Assembly: GCA_902618175.1 (NCBI GenBank)
Contig: CACMZN010000009.1
Coordinates: 1-59,971, forward strand
Length of the DNA stretch: 59,971 nt
Direction of reading: 5' to 3'
Source: an uncultured Verrucomicrobiota bacterium
Lineage (GTDB): Bacteria; Verrucomicrobiota; Verrucomicrobiia; Opitutales; Seribacteraceae
The notes beneath the pieces are model-generated. The model was not told where the DNA came from and made no database searches. It worked only from the letters and a program-made list of their open reading frames with translations. Position 1 is the first letter of the stretch; every line of letters begins with the position of its first letter. Position numbers and translations under genes: made by a program. This document shows positions 1-8,192 of this stretch, piece by piece.

Positions 1-994
1 TCTGAAGAGGTTGGGCTGGGGGAACTTCTTCCGCTTTGACCGGAGCGGAGTCTTCGGGATCTTTTGATTCTTCAGGTTCTGAGGGAGGAGTTTCAACCAG
101 TTCATCGAATTCATCATCCGGCAAAATTCGTTTGCCGGTAGTCAAGTCCTGGACGGGAATTCCATCTTCGAAGCGGATTTGAGAAATCTTTTCACCGGCT
201 TCATTCCATTCAACGCACACCCCATGTTCCAAATTGTTTCTGAAATTGTAGTTGAATTGCTGCTGTCCATTGGGAAACCAACCTTTTGCATTACCTTCCA
301 TTTTGTCATCGACGAATTGGGCAACCAATCTTTGCGTACCATCTTCGTACCATATCGTTCTTAAGCCGTGTTGTTGATCCTTTTCATAGAAAAGACCCAA
401 TTTTTGCTTTCCGGATGGATACCATTCGGAGGCCGGACCTTCACGAATTCCATATCGATAGGTGGTGGACGATTTCTTTACCCCGTCATCATACCATGCG
501 ACCATGTCGCCGTGAGGTGCGCCGTCCTTCATTTCAACTTCTAGAATCATGACATCATTGGCATTCCATTCCTTGAGAACTCCATTCAATTCGTCGTTCG
601 AGTATACCATTTCCTTGGATAGTTCTCCAGTTATTCGATACTCTCTGGAGACGCCTTCCTTGATGCCATTCGAGTAATTGGTTTCTTTTCTCTTTCTTCC
701 ATTGTAGAAGTATTCGGTGGTTTTTCCATGCCTCAAACCGTCCTTCCAGCCAGTCACCGATTTTGTCGGGCTTTGTTCGTAGGTTTCTATGGCATTTCCG
801 GAAAAAAGCTTGTTTTTTTCGGATACGTTTCCATCGTCCATCGTCAGCCTGACCATGCCATCTTCGTCAACGTCCAACCAATGAAGCATGACCGTGCTCT
901 CAGGGCTCTTGGCAATCCTGATGGGGGTTTGCAGGCAGGAGGTTATGCAAAAGCAAAGGGACAGGCAAAAGGCGGGCGCAAATGTCTTTTTCAT
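1..994 (-). CDS. YwqK/MORN-2 repeat lipoprotein, 3' end cut by the window edge
   Basis: The minus-strand frame is open from an ATG at 994 to the left edge, giving about 331 residues with no stop, so the C terminus is missing. The first 20 residues form a lipoprotein signal ending in the lipobox ITSC, so a lipid-anchored envelope protein is expected. From about residue 80 there are roughly eight short repeats of the YwqK/MORN-2 type (pattern W-x-x-G-x-x-x-x-x-x-x-Y-x-x-G-x-x-x-G), for example around WKDGLRHGKTTEYFYNG and WYPSGKQKLGLFYE. The visible tail turns proline- and glutamate-rich. YwqK was named as an antitoxin in Bacillus, but the repeat is widespread and says little about function here. 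It lies downstream of the tatC-xre-hslR group with a gap of about 215 bases, so it may have its own promoter. Family assignment is firm; the role is unknown. Confidence 0.8.
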   Translation of the reverse strand, partial: MKKTFAPAFCLSLCFCITSCLQTPIRIAKSPESTVMLHWLDVDEDGMVRLTMDDGNVSEKNKLFSGNAIETYEQSPTKSVTGWKDGLRHGKTTEYFYNGRKRKETNYSNGIKEGVSREYRITGELSKEMVYSNDELNGVLKEWNANDVMILEVEMKDGAPHGDMVAWYDDGVKKSSTTYRYGIREGPASEWYPSGKQKLGLFYEKDQQHGLRTIWYEDGTQRLVAQFVDDKMEGNAKGWFPNGQQQFNYNFRNNLEHGVCVEWNEAGEKISQIRFEDGIPVQDLTTGKRILPDDEFDELVETPPSEPEESKDPEDSAPVKAEEVPPAQPLQ

Positions 995-1210
995 CAACTT
1001 GATTAATGTATTGGCCATTAACTTCTGGCAAGAGGTTTTTCTTTTGCCCGGTTCTGAACCGTCTTCGGCATGAACTGAGGTCAGGTTCAGGACAAATGAA
1101 TACAATCCTTACATAACTGGATTATTGAAAAACCAACTCTGGAGTGGCCCCGGTTTAATTTTCTTGTAATGCATGGGGCAACTGGCTGACCCCCTCGAAT
1201 TACAGGACAA

Positions 1211-1606
1211 TTAGAATTCTTTGTTTTTACCAAAGAGAAATTCTTCGAGATCCCGTCTTTGTTTTTTGGAAGGTCTGCCTTTTGTAGTGGACAAAATTTG
1301 TCCGACTTTGACTTTGGAAAAATGAATTTTTGCCCGTTCGTATTCGGCATCTGGAGTCAAATCCTCCATGAATTCGCAGACTTTGCTGGCGGAAACTCTC
1401 TTATCAAGCAGTTGAAGGACTCGGACTTTCTGCTTGATCGGACCTTTCCTGATTCCCAGCAAGTCACCCACTCGAATTTCTCGGGAAGGCTTGGAGACCA
1501 TGTCATTCACTGTTATCCAACTTCTTTTGCACGCATCCGTAGCCAAGGATCGGGTTTTGAAATTCCGGGTGCACCACAACCATTTGTCTAATCGAACGCA
1601 TTCCAT
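1211..1606 (-). CDS. hslR: S4-domain RNA-binding protein, Hsp15 type
   Basis: This 131-residue protein opens with the S4 signature VRLDKWLWCTRNFKTRS, followed by a basic RNA-binding fold and a Lys/Arg-rich tail (KGRPSKKQRRD). Length and layout match Hsp15 (HslR), which binds free 50S subunits carrying a stalled nascent chain. The ATG at 1606 was chosen because the S4 core begins two residues later; TTG and GTG codons just upstream are less likely. It follows the XRE gene by 22 bases on the same strand and is probably co-transcribed with it and tatC. Assignment to the Hsp15-like family is good; the ribosome-rescue role is inferred from E. coli. Confidence 0.85.
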   Translation of the reverse strand: MECVRLDKWLWCTRNFKTRSLATDACKRSWITVNDMVSKPSREIRVGDLLGIRKGPIKQKVRVLQLLDKRVSASKVCEFMEDLTPDAEYERAKIHFSKVKVGQILSTTKGRPSKKQRRDLEEFLFGKNKEF

Positions 1607-1628
1607 CACCAAATGGGAAGACTCCCCG

Positions 1629-2066
1629 TCATATCCTTTTCGTTAGGCGAATTTCGAGAGCTACTTTCTCTTTCGATTTTAGAGTGATTTCAAGATTCTT
1701 TCTCTTGTGATCAGGCAAATCAATGCGTTTGATCGCACTTGCCTTGATTCCGGCTCGATTTAGGGCGTAAGGCAAAAAATTGAGCAATTCAGGGGGATAG
1801 GAGGAGAAATCAGGAATCAGAAAATCTCTTTTTGATAAGGTAAGTCCAGCCAGCAGAAAGAGAAAGCGTTCGTTATCTGGAAGCTGCAAACCCATGGCAA
1901 TTCGATTCAAGGTTTTGCTTCCTGCGGATCTGATTCCATTTTCAACATCGTTGACGATGGAAGTCGCAACCCCACTGGCTGAGGCAAGTTCGGGCTGGGT
2001 CATTCCAGCTTTGCCACGGAGTTGTTTGAGGTTTTTACCGAATGCCTTTTTGCTCTTCACTGGCAC
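1629..2066 (-). CDS. XRE-family helix-turn-helix regulator
   Basis: A 145-residue protein with a Cro/C1-type helix-turn-helix at about residues 10-65. The segment includes GMTQPELASASGVATSIVNDVE, shown here only by its key residues: T23, E26, A29, G32 and the recognition helix after it. The C-terminal 80 residues are unassigned and contain no recognisable effector domain. The start is a GTG at 2066, since no in-frame ATG precedes the HTH. It sits 49 bases downstream of tatC and 22 bases upstream of the S4-domain gene, all on one strand. It may control its neighbours or an unlinked target; nothing in the sequence tells which. Confidence 0.8.
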   Translation of the reverse strand: MPVKSKKAFGKNLKQLRGKAGMTQPELASASGVATSIVNDVENGIRSAGSKTLNRIAMGLQLPDNERFLFLLAGLTLSKRDFLIPDFSSYPPELLNFLPYALNRAGIKASAIKRIDLPDHKRKNLEITLKSKEKVALEIRLTKRI

Positions 2067-2115
2067 ACATTGTGTCGCGAAAATCCATCATGCAAGCCAA
2101 TCCGACAGGCAAGTT

Positions 2116-3516
2116 TCATTTTTCAATGATCAAACCTTTGAACAGTCTGGTCCCGGTTGCGTTGCTCTCACCTGAGGCAGATGAGTTTTCGTCGACTGCA
2201 GGTGTGAGTTCGATGAAAAAATACTCGTTGGGAATCGCTGAAGACTCTGTTTTGTCTTCGGTAATTCTTTGCTTTGCCAAGGAAGTGCCGTTGTTCTCCT
2301 GCAGGGACCGTTTGCTTTCTTCATCCCAGGAAAAATCCAATCCTTTTCGCAGGGAGTCCTGGTATTTCAATCCTACGAATAAAAGGGAGAGCAAAACCAC
2401 GGCAACAAGGAAATAGAACAACCTAGCCCCTTTGTCTGATGCCGGGTAGACCGGTCGTGGTCCCTGTATTTGAACGTCCCAGTCATTCCATTCCTTGATT
2501 CGTTTTCTGTTTTCCATGACCGAACCGGTCAGAATGGCTAATTCATAAAGGATGTACAGCGGTATGGTCAGAATGCACAAACTGACCGGATCTCCCCCTG
2601 GAGTGATCAGCGCCGCGGAAACCATGAGGATTACCAGAACGATGCGCCTGCTCTCCCTGAGTTTGCTGACGGAAAGAATGCCGATTCTAACCAGTAGAAT
2701 CAGAACTAGAGGAAATTGAAAGGCCACTCCGACCGCAAAGGTCATCCAAATGACGGTGCTGTAGTAATTCCCTGCTTCAGGTCGGTAGACGTCCAATCCC
2801 AGGACATTGAATGAAAATTCTATGGTGAAGGCCAGTGACAGCGGCAGGATGAAGAAATAGGTCATCGAGACTCCTGCCAAGAAAAGGAAGGTGGCGGCTA
2901 CACATCCGGGAAAGAACACTCTCTTCTCTTGTTTGGTAAGACCTGGAACGACAAAGCCTCCGACAAAGTAGAGAATCATGGGAAGAGATATCCCCAAACC
3001 TCCCAGGAAGCAGATTTTCATGGCAATGAAGATGGGGGAATAGGAACGGATTACTTGAAGCAAGTTTCGGTTGTTTCCCCCGTCAAAGTGAGCAAGTATT
3101 CGTGTTTGGTGGTGTGGATCTGAGATTCCCCATTCAATGAGTTGTTCTTCTCTCGCTGTTCGGAGTGTTCCCAGGCTCACTTTTTTTTCTTCCAGGGTTT
3201 CGATGTATTGCTCCAAGCCGATGCTTTGCAGATCAATGCTGATTTCCCCGATGTCATCGACTGCCTTGATCAGTGGCACTTGTAGAATCTTGACCGAATC
3301 CTGCATAAAGATGGCAATGCTTACGCAACCAATCAGGAACGCAGCAAATCCCTTGAAGATCACCCATCGTAATTCCTCCAGATGGTCCAGAAAATGCATG
3401 GCGTTGGGATCAGGTTTGGAAGAAGCGCTTTTTTTGCCGAAAGCACCGATCAAGCCCTGGTCGCGAAACCTTTCGCCAAAACTCTTGGGTCTGTTTTCTT
3501 TTTCGACTGAACTCAT
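2116..3516 (-). CDS. tatC: Sec-independent protein translocase TatC with loop insertion and C-terminal extension
   Basis: TatC is the multi-spanning receptor of the twin-arginine translocase and exports folded proteins. The core is clear: HFLDHLEELRWVIFKG before TM1, then SLPMILYFVGGFVVPGL, TKQEKRVFFPG, and AALITPGGDPVS before TM6. The ATG at 3516 is preferred over a TTG at 3576, which would add 20 residues unlike TatC. Two oddities are visible. Between TM1 and TM2, on the extracytoplasmic side, about 70 extra residues include a segment resembling a SAM domain (IGLEQYIETLEE ... LIEWGIS ... TRILAHF; roughly 3082-3234). After TM6 there is an extra membrane segment (LFYFLVAVVLLSLLFVGL) and a polar tail of about 80 residues. 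No tatA/B is adjacent. Identification is secure; the extra domain is inferred by eye. Confidence 0.95.
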   Translation of the reverse strand: MSSVEKENRPKSFGERFRDQGLIGAFGKKSASSKPDPNAMHFLDHLEELRWVIFKGFAAFLIGCVSIAIFMQDSVKILQVPLIKAVDDIGEISIDLQSIGLEQYIETLEEKKVSLGTLRTAREEQLIEWGISDPHHQTRILAHFDGGNNRNLLQVIRSYSPIFIAMKICFLGGLGISLPMILYFVGGFVVPGLTKQEKRVFFPGCVAATFLFLAGVSMTYFFILPLSLAFTIEFSFNVLGLDVYRPEAGNYYSTVIWMTFAVGVAFQFPLVLILLVRIGILSVSKLRESRRIVLVILMVSAALITPGGDPVSLCILTIPLYILYELAILTGSVMENRKRIKEWNDWDVQIQGPRPVYPASDKGARLFYFLVAVVLLSLLFVGLKYQDSLRKGLDFSWDEESKRSLQENNGTSLAKQRITEDKTESSAIPNEYFFIELTPAVDENSSASGESNATGTRLFKGLIIEK

Positions 3517-3643
3517 AATACGAGGATAACCATCACTGACTTTTTCGAAGGGACAAACATTTGTAATATGTCCCAATTCTGATCTTCAGTCCATGCAAAA
3601 CGCATTCAGCTTAGGAACTGGCATATCTAGTCCAAGTCATCCG

Positions 3644-3673
3644 TTGACAAAGCCACTGAAAAATAAGATGCTA
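3644..3673 (+). promoter_or_regulatory. Candidate promoter upstream of ppdK
   Basis: A perfect -35 hexamer TTGACA lies at 3644-3649 in the divergent tatC/ppdK spacer. The -10 element is weak: TAAGAT at 14 bases spacing or GATGCT at 17 bases. Only the -35 match is convincing, so this is a tentative call. Confidence 0.3.
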
Positions 3674-3751
3674 ATTCTTTATTTTCCAAAACTGAATTCA
3701 TCGAGAATTTTTGTTTCGGATTTCTTCAGTAGCTAACCAAAACCTCAGAAA

Positions 3752-6535
3752 ATGGCACAAAAAAAGAAGGCAATCCCAGCCAAGAGCAAACCGATGGGGA
3801 AGAAGACGAAATCGTCGACTTCCGCCAAATCCAATGAGCGCAAGTACGTTTACGACTTCGGAAAGAAAACCGATGGCGATGCGAAGCAAAGAGAACTTCT
3901 CGGAGGTAAGGGAGCGAATCTTGCCGAGATGGCCAAGATCGGATTGCCGGTACCTCCCGGATTTACCATTACCACCGAGGTATGCACCTACTTCTATTCC
4001 AATAAAAAATCATATCCTAAGATTCTTGATGCTCAGATTCATGCATCCGTGGAATTGATGGAAAAGCAACTGGGCAAGAAGTTGGGAGACATGAAGAACC
4101 CACTCCTTTTGTCCGTACGTTCCGGCGCCCGTGATTCCATGCCCGGCATGATGGATACAATCCTGAACCTGGGCCTGAATGATGACACGGTGAAGGCTCT
4201 TTCTGATTTTTCCGGCAATGAACGATTCGCCTGGGATTGTTACCGTCGTTTCATTCAGATGTATGGCGACGTGGTCATGGGTGTGCAAAAGCTTCCCTCC
4301 GAAGATCATGATCCTTTTGAAGCCATCATTGAGGATTACAAAAAGGAGATTTTCCCAGAGGAAAAGGGCGAAGTGGACGATTCCCGCATCACTTCGGATC
4401 AGATGAAGGAACTTGTGGCGCGATTCAAGCATTTGGTAAAGGAGCGAGCGGGAGTAGAATTTCCCACCTGTCCTTGGAAACAACTGGAAGGATCCGTTGG
4501 AGCAGTGTTTAGTTCGTGGATGAATGACCGAGCGATCGTTTATCGTCGGAAGTATGGAATTCCTGCGGAGTGGGGAACGGCGGTGAACGTACAGGCCATG
4601 GTTTTTGGAAACACGGGTAAGAAATCTGGTTCCGGTGTCGGATTCACCCGTGATCCCGCGACTGGACAAAAAGTGTTGTATGGAGAATTCCTCACCGATG
4701 CCCAAGGAGAAGACGTAGTGGCTGGCGTACGCACACCTCAACCGGTCGCAAAACTCAAACGCGTCTTGCCCAAGCCTTTCAAAGAGCTCGAACAAGTGCA
4801 GAAAAAATTGGAAAAGCACTTTAAGGATATGCAGGATTTTGAATTTACCATAGAAAATGAGAAACTCTACATGTTGCAGACTCGAAATGGCAAACGTACC
4901 GGACTTGCCGCTTTGCGTATCGCGGCGGAAATGGTGAAGGAAAAATTGATTACTTGGAAGACTGCGATCAATCGCGTGCCTGCCGATCAATTGGATCAGG
5001 TTTTGGCTCCGGTGTTCGATGCGGCTGCACAAAAGGCAGCTGATCGTTTGTGCAAGGGGCTGCCTGCGGGACCGGGGGCTGCATCCGGAAAGATTTCCCT
5101 GAATGCGGAAAGAGCCGTGGAGGCAGCCAAAGAAGGTAATGTTCTGCTGGTTCGTCAGGAGACTTCACCGGAAGATTTGCGCGGCATGATTGCCGCCGAG
5201 GGCATTCTCACCGCTCGAGGTGGAGTTTCCTCACATGCCGCTTTGGTGGCTCGTCAAATGGGTAAGGTCTGTGTTTGTGGGGCAGCTGATTTGGAAGTCG
5301 ATTACAATGCCCAAACCGTCAAGGTTGCAGGCAAGACTTTCAAGGAAGGAGATTACATGTCGATCAACGGAACTACCGGGGAAGTATTTGCCGGAGAATT
5401 GAAGACCGCTCCATCGGAAATCATTCAAGTATTGATCGACAAAAAGCTCGATCCAAAGAAAAGCAAGGATTACAAATTCTTCGCTCAACTTATGGAATGG
5501 TGCGAAAAAGCCACCAAGCTGTCCGTCCGTACGAATGCAGACTCTCCCTCACAGGTGGCCAATGCCATTGCTTTCGGGGCTTCCGGAATTGGTTTGTGCA
5601 GGACCGAACATATGTTCTTCGAAGGCGACCGGATTGATGCCATGCGTGAAATGATTCTAGCCGAAGACGAACCTACTCGTCGGGCAGCCCTGGCCAAGCT
5701 TCTTCCCTTCCAACGCAAGGATTTTCATGGAATCTTCAAGACTTTGGACGGACGTCCGGCCACCATTCGTCTACTCGATCCGCCTTTGCATGAATTTCTT
5801 CCCAACGACCAAAATTCTCAACGAGACTTGGCCAAGAAACTTGGCGTATCCATGGCTTCGATCAAGCGACGGGTGGAAGATTTGCATGAATTCAATCCCA
5901 TGCTGGGTCATCGGGGTTGTCGTTTGGGCATTTCCTATTCCGAGGTTACCGAGATGCAGACGCAAGCCATTTTGGAAGCTGCCATTCAAGTGCAGAAAAA
6001 TGGTATTGAAGTGAATCCGGAAATCATGGTTCCCTTGGTTGGTTTTCCCCGCGAGTTGGAATTGCAGGTCGAAGTAATCCACCAGACTGCGAAGAAAGTA
6101 TTTGAGGCAAAGGGGGAGAAAGTGAAATACTTGGTCGGAACCATGATTGAGATACCTCGCGCTGCCTTGGTCGCCGATGAAATTGCGGAAACTGCTCAAT
6201 TCTTCAGTTTTGGAACCAACGATCTCACTCAGACCACCATGGGTATGAGCCGCGATGATTCTGGAAGTTTTCTTCCAAACTACACGGAACTCGACATTAT
6301 TGATGCTAATCCCTTTGCCAGCGTGGATCAGAGCGGTGTAGGTCAACTGATGGAAATTGCGGTGAAGAAGGGAAAGAGCTCGAGACGAACAATCAAGTTG
6401 GGCATATGCGGTGAACACGGGGGTGATCCCAGAAGTGTGGAATTCTGTCATGACATTGGATTGAACTACGTCAGTTGTTCACCTTTTCGAGTTCCTACTG
6501 CTCGACTTGCCGCGGCGCAGGCGGCAGTGGGCTGA
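3752..6535 (+). CDS. ppdK: Pyruvate, phosphate dikinase
   Basis: Pyruvate, phosphate dikinase interconverts pyruvate + ATP + Pi with PEP + AMP + PPi. At 927 residues the length fits the bacterial enzyme. The order of domains is complete. The nucleotide-binding start is [20 protein letters not shown] (about 51-70). The phosphohistidine segment is [16 protein letters not shown], with the transferring His at about 495. The PEP/pyruvate barrel has [16 protein letters not shown], and the catalytic Cys is at about 886 in ICGEHGGDP. The first 30 residues are an unusual Lys/Ser/Ala-rich extension before YVYDFGKK. It is a single-gene unit, divergent from tatC and closed by a strong hairpin. Expected roles are gluconeogenic PEP formation or PPi-linked glycolysis. 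Confidence 0.97.
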   Translation: MAQKKKAIPAKSKPMGKKTKSSTSAKSNERKYVYDFGKKTDGDAKQRELLGGKGANLAEMAKIGLPVPPGFTITTEVCTYFYSNKKSYPKILDAQIHASVELMEKQLGKKLGDMKNPLLLSVRSGARDSMPGMMDTILNLGLNDDTVKALSDFSGNERFAWDCYRRFIQMYGDVVMGVQKLPSEDHDPFEAIIEDYKKEIFPEEKGEVDDSRITSDQMKELVARFKHLVKERAGVEFPTCPWKQLEGSVGAVFSSWMNDRAIVYRRKYGIPAEWGTAVNVQAMVFGNTGKKSGSGVGFTRDPATGQKVLYGEFLTDAQGEDVVAGVRTPQPVAKLKRVLPKPFKELEQVQKKLEKHFKDMQDFEFTIENEKLYMLQTRNGKRTGLAALRIAAEMVKEKLITWKTAINRVPADQLDQVLAPVFDAAAQKAADRLCKGLPAGPGAASGKISLNAERAVEAAKEGNVLLVRQETSPEDLRGMIAAEGILTARGGVSSHAALVARQMGKVCVCGAADLEVDYNAQTVKVAGKTFKEGDYMSINGTTGEVFAGELKTAPSEIIQVLIDKKLDPKKSKDYKFFAQLMEWCEKATKLSVRTNADSPSQVANAIAFGASGIGLCRTEHMFFEGDRIDAMREMILAEDEPTRRAALAKLLPFQRKDFHGIFKTLDGRPATIRLLDPPLHEFLPNDQNSQRDLAKKLGVSMASIKRRVEDLHEFNPMLGHRGCRLGISYSEVTEMQTQAILEAAIQVQKNGIEVNPEIMVPLVGFPRELELQVEVIHQTAKKVFEAKGEKVKYLVGTMIEIPRAALVADEIAETAQFFSFGTNDLTQTTMGMSRDDSGSFLPNYTELDIIDANPFASVDQSGVGQLMEIAVKKGKSSRRTIKLGICGEHGGDPRSVEFCHDIGLNYVSCSPFRVPTARLAAAQAAVG

Positions 6536-6565
6536 GAAAATCTTATCTTTGAATTTCTGCAAATT

Positions 6566-6602
6566 GGGGTTCGGGTGTTTTATGCCCGAACCCCTTGGCT
6601 TC
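6566..6602 (+). terminator. Hairpin terminator after ppdK
   Basis: A perfect 10-bp stem (ggggttcggg at 6566-6575 and cccgaacccc at 6585-6594) with a 9-base loop lies 30 bases after the ppdK stop. It is followed by a short T-containing stretch. It separates ppdK from hflX and ends just before the hflX start region. Confidence 0.75.
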
Positions 6603-6615
6603 TTTGATCAGCTGG

Positions 6616-7902
6616 ATGTTTGAGGTTAAGGAAAAACCAAGGCTTGTGGAAAGAGCTTATCTGGTTTCCGTCATCCAGCGTGAGGATGAACGACTCAATG
6701 CCCTGTCCATGGTTGAGGAGTTGGAGGAATTGGTCGCTAATTTGGGAATTCAAGTCGTCAGGAAAGAAGTCGTTCGTACTCGAAAAACATTTCCCGGTCA
6801 TCTTTTGGGAAAAGGAAAGTTTGAAGAAACCATCAGGCAAGTGGCCAGACACAATTGCGACGTCATCATTTTCGACAATGAAATTTCTCCCAGTCAACAG
6901 AGGAATTGGGAAGAAGCCAGCAAGGTATTGGTCATTGATCGCCACGAAATCATTCTGGACGTTTTTGCCGAGCGTGCCCAAACCAGGGAGGCAAGCCTGC
7001 AGGTGCGTCTTGCCCGGTTGGAATATTCTTTGCCCAGACTGCGCAGGGCATGGACCCATCTGGGTCGGCAAAGAGGGGGTGGCGTGACTCAGAGAGGAGA
7101 GGGAGAGGCTCAGATCGAGCTTGATCAAAGAATGTTGAGGGACAAGATCGCCTCGACCAAAAGAGAAATTGCTCAAGTAGCCGTCAGACGAAAGGTTAGT
7201 CGAAAGAAAAGACACCGCATACCCTTGCCCATCATCGCTTTGGTCGGGTATACGAATGCGGGAAAATCGACTTTGCTGAATGCGCTGTCGGGTTCATCGG
7301 TACTTTCAGCAGACAAGTTGTTTGCAACTTTGGATCCAACCAGTCGAAAAGTTTCCCTGCCCGGGGGTAAACCTGTGGTCCTGACTGACACCGTCGGATT
7401 CATCCGCAAATTGCCTCATCGTTTGGTTGATGCGTTTCGAGCAACACTGGAAGAAACCCTGGTTTCCGATCTTTTGCTTCACGTGGTGGATTTGTCGAAT
7501 CCTGAGTTTGAGGAACAAATGAATACGACTTCGGAACTTCTGACTGAATTGGGAGCTGAGGAAAAAACCATTCTCACGGTGTTCAATAAAATTGATCTTG
7601 ATGAAACCTCAACGAATGCGATTCGTGGAAAGGTTTTGTCTCCGGATGCGGTCTTCATCAGTTCCCATACTGGAGAAGGCATTGAAGAACTGCTTAAACG
7701 AATGGATCTTTTGCTGGGTGGAAAAATCGCAGTCAAGCGGTATCTGATTCCACATAAGGACTATTCCTTGGTTTCCCGAATGAGAATGGAAGGGTGTTTG
7801 ATATCCGAGCAAACGGATCAGGATGGAGTGTGGGTCGAAGCCAACCCAAAGGGCAGGTTGTCCTCCGACTTGGAGGCATACTGCGTGTCCCTAGTCAAAT
7901 AG
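6616..7902 (+). CDS. hflX: GTPase HflX, ribosome-associated
   Basis: HflX is a ribosome-binding GTPase that helps split or rescue stalled 70S ribosomes. The N-terminal glycine-rich HflX domain is present (FPGHLLGKGKFEE, VIFDNEISPSQQRN), followed by the coiled segment with RGGGVTQRGEGEAQIELD. The G domain has G1 GYTNAGKSTLLNAL, G3 DTVGFIRKLP and G4 NKID. The length of about 428 residues is normal. The ATG at 6616 was chosen; a TTG at 6595 overlaps the 3' arm side of the preceding terminator and is unlikely. The gene ends 5 bases from a convergent small membrane protein gene. Confidence 0.95.
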   Translation: MFEVKEKPRLVERAYLVSVIQREDERLNALSMVEELEELVANLGIQVVRKEVVRTRKTFPGHLLGKGKFEETIRQVARHNCDVIIFDNEISPSQQRNWEEASKVLVIDRHEIILDVFAERAQTREASLQVRLARLEYSLPRLRRAWTHLGRQRGGGVTQRGEGEAQIELDQRMLRDKIASTKREIAQVAVRRKVSRKKRHRIPLPIIALVGYTNAGKSTLLNALSGSSVLSADKLFATLDPTSRKVSLPGGKPVVLTDTVGFIRKLPHRLVDAFRATLEETLVSDLLLHVVDLSNPEFEEQMNTTSELLTELGAEEKTILTVFNKIDLDETSTNAIRGKVLSPDAVFISSHTGEGIEELLKRMDLLLGGKIAVKRYLIPHKDYSLVSRMRMEGCLISEQTDQDGVWVEANPKGRLSSDLEAYCVSLVK

Positions 7903-7907
7903 AACGA

Positions 7908-8171
7908 TTATTTCTCTTTGCGTCTCCTTTTGTGATCTACCAGGGTTACCCGAAACATATTCGTCGCTATCCAAAATACACCGGTCATGCACAAAGCGCT
8001 CATCCCGGCAACAAGGTTTACGGCAAGCGGGTCCTGAAAGGGAACATGATCAGCCAAAACATAATGCATGAAAAGGAAAAACAGAATGGAAATGAACAAA
8101 TCAATCACAATTCCCAATTTGGAAACGAGTGGCTTTTCATTTTCTTCATTCATGAAGTTGTGATCATGCAA
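7908..8171 (-). CDS. Small two-helix membrane protein, unknown
   Basis: An 87-residue protein not recognised as a named family. It has a polar start and two hydrophobic helices (LGIVIDLFISILFFLFMHYV and LVAGMSALCMTGVFWIATN). It ends in a strongly basic tail (DHKRRRKEK) that would sit in the cytoplasm by the positive-inside rule. It lies between convergent hflX (5-base gap) and the downstream end of gcvP, 22 bases after the gcvP stop at 8193 is read on the other side. It could be the last gene of the gcvP transcript. Coding is supported by its composition and by the basic tail pattern. Confidence 0.55.
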   Translation of the reverse strand: MHDHNFMNEENEKPLVSKLGIVIDLFISILFFLFMHYVLADHVPFQDPLAVNLVAGMSALCMTGVFWIATNMFRVTLVDHKRRRKEK

Positions 8172-8192
8172 ATGCCAGACCTTGGGTCAAAC

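Noticed and set aside
4010-5032. 340-codon minus-strand frame inside ppdK
   Set aside because: It is a shadow of the ppdK frame and its translation resembles no family.
5771-6451. 226-codon minus-strand frame inside ppdK
   Set aside because: It is antisense to the conserved C-terminal domain of ppdK, so the conservation lies on the other strand.
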